From NCBI RefSeq assembly GCF_014224155.1, contig NZ_JAASUI010000001.1, positions 620,001-684,000 on the forward strand: a stretch of 64,000 nucleotides of DNA. The letters are read 5' to 3'. Below are positions 63,490 through 64,000 of this stretch, one piece after another. The position numbers and the translations under genes were made by a program. This DNA is from Listeria cossartiae subsp. cossartiae (GTDB lineage: Bacteria > Bacillota > Bacilli > Lactobacillales > Listeriaceae). A model generated the notes under the pieces. It was not told where the DNA came from and searched no databases. It saw nothing but the letters and a program-made list of their open reading frames with translations. Position 1 is the stretch's first letter, and each line of letters begins with the position of its first letter.

Positions 63490-64000
63490 TGCGAATACTT
63501 GCTATCGTCAAACGAATCGTCAACCAATTTCGCCGTGATAAACGTACACTCGCTCTAATGTTTCTCGCACCACTGCTACTTATCACTTTGCTAACCTACT
63601 TATTTGAAGGGGATACAGTCAAACCCGTCGTTGGTGTAAGCGGACTAACTGATTCCATGGTACAAGAACTAAAAGCAAATGACCTCACCATTAAAACCTA
63701 CGCGGAAAACACTAACGCCACCGATAAAATTAAAGCTGCCGATTTGGACGCATTTTTCCAGCAAAGCGGTGAGAAAATCGAGGTAACATATGAAAATAGT
63801 GAACCAAGTCTAAGCAAAGAAATCGGCTTAAAACTGCAAAAAGCATTGATGGCCGAGCAACAAACACAAGCGAAAAACCAAGCAAAAGCAACTGGCGAAG
63901 CGCTCGCCAAAGCTGGAATTGACACAAGCACCATCCCAACACTCACACAAAGCCCTGAAAAACTAACGATTTCAACCGATTACGTTTACGGAGACAAGGA
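63489..64000 (+). CDS. ABC-2 type permease, 5' part
   Basis: The gene runs off the right edge; about 170 residues are visible. After a basic start (MRILAIVKRIVNQFRRDKRT), one membrane helix (LALMFLAPLLLITLLTYLF) leads into a long extracellular region rich in Lys, Glu and Ala (AEQQTQAKNQAKATGEALAK), as in DrrB/YhgE-like exporters. Translationally coupled to the ATPase gene. Probably drug or peptide efflux. Confidence 0.82.
   Translation, partial: MRILAIVKRIVNQFRRDKRTLALMFLAPLLLITLLTYLFEGDTVKPVVGVSGLTDSMVQELKANDLTIKTYAENTNATDKIKAADLDAFFQQSGEKIEVTYENSEPSLSKEIGLKLQKALMAEQQTQAKNQAKATGEALAKAGIDTSTIPTLTQSPEKLTISTDYVYGDK

Overview
The window is a low-GC Gram-positive chromosome segment whose gene order and protein sequences match Listeria sensu stricto, most likely L. 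monocytogenes or a very close relative. The mazEF-rsbRSTUVW-sigB-rsbX cluster, the LPHTG wall protein, the VgaL-type ABC-F gene with its attenuator leader and the coaA end all follow the order I remember for EGD-e lmo0856 to lmo0924. Species and strain are inferred from memory, not from a search.

Layout. 1-6.1 kb: the 3' part of murF, an alpha/beta-hydrolase, the DEAD-box helicase cshA behind a long leader, a QueT-type transporter behind a preQ1-like element, and a TetR/amidohydrolase/DUF2316-like group. 6.27-11.1 kb: an AT-rich insert between two bidirectional terminators. It holds an Rgg-type regulator whose reading frame starts at a non-canonical codon, a divergent 16-codon peptide gene, a secreted small protein, a MacB/FtsX-type ABC pair and a lipoprotein. 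This looks like a peptide-signalled secreted-toxin or bacteriocin locus and is the most interesting part of the window. 11.2-19.6 kb: an HxlR/MFS efflux pair and a seven-gene PTS operon (PRD regulator, IIA, IIB, IIC, NagB-like isomerase, aldo-keto reductase, TIM-barrel isomerase). 19.6-26.7 kb: a sigma-B-type promoter and wall protein, a convergent secreted protein, two bacterial-PH membrane proteins (YdbS/YdbT type), coproporphyrinogen oxidase, acpS and alr.

26.9-32.8 kb is the general stress module: mazEF, a possible attenuator, the stressosome genes rsbR/S/T, phosphatase rsbU, a sigma-B promoter, rsbV/W/sigB and feedback phosphatase rsbX. 32.9-39.7 kb: a SulP transporter, tex, a SprT-like gene, tRNA-Asn and tRNA-Ser, and a NADAR / SUKH-like / NADAR trio. 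39.7-46.3 kb: a CcpA- and GntR-controlled lone PTS IIC with its GntR regulator, tRNA-Glu and tRNA-Asp, an OsmC protein, a PTP-like phosphatase, a glutathione-reductase-like enzyme and a histidine phosphatase. 46.3-52.3 kb: an AI-2E family exporter, a YtrA-type GntR with its membrane partner, a formate/nitrite channel and a succinate-semialdehyde dehydrogenase.

52.3-57.8 kb is a complete beta-glucoside PTS operon whose GH1 enzyme has Gln where the catalytic acid/base Glu should be. 57.8-64 kb: the antibiotic-responsive leader and vgaL, a permease/TIGR03943-like pair, coaA, and an ABC efflux operon that runs off the end.

Start codons were chosen by Shine-Dalgarno (SD) spacing. In many genes this moves the start downstream of the longest open frame.
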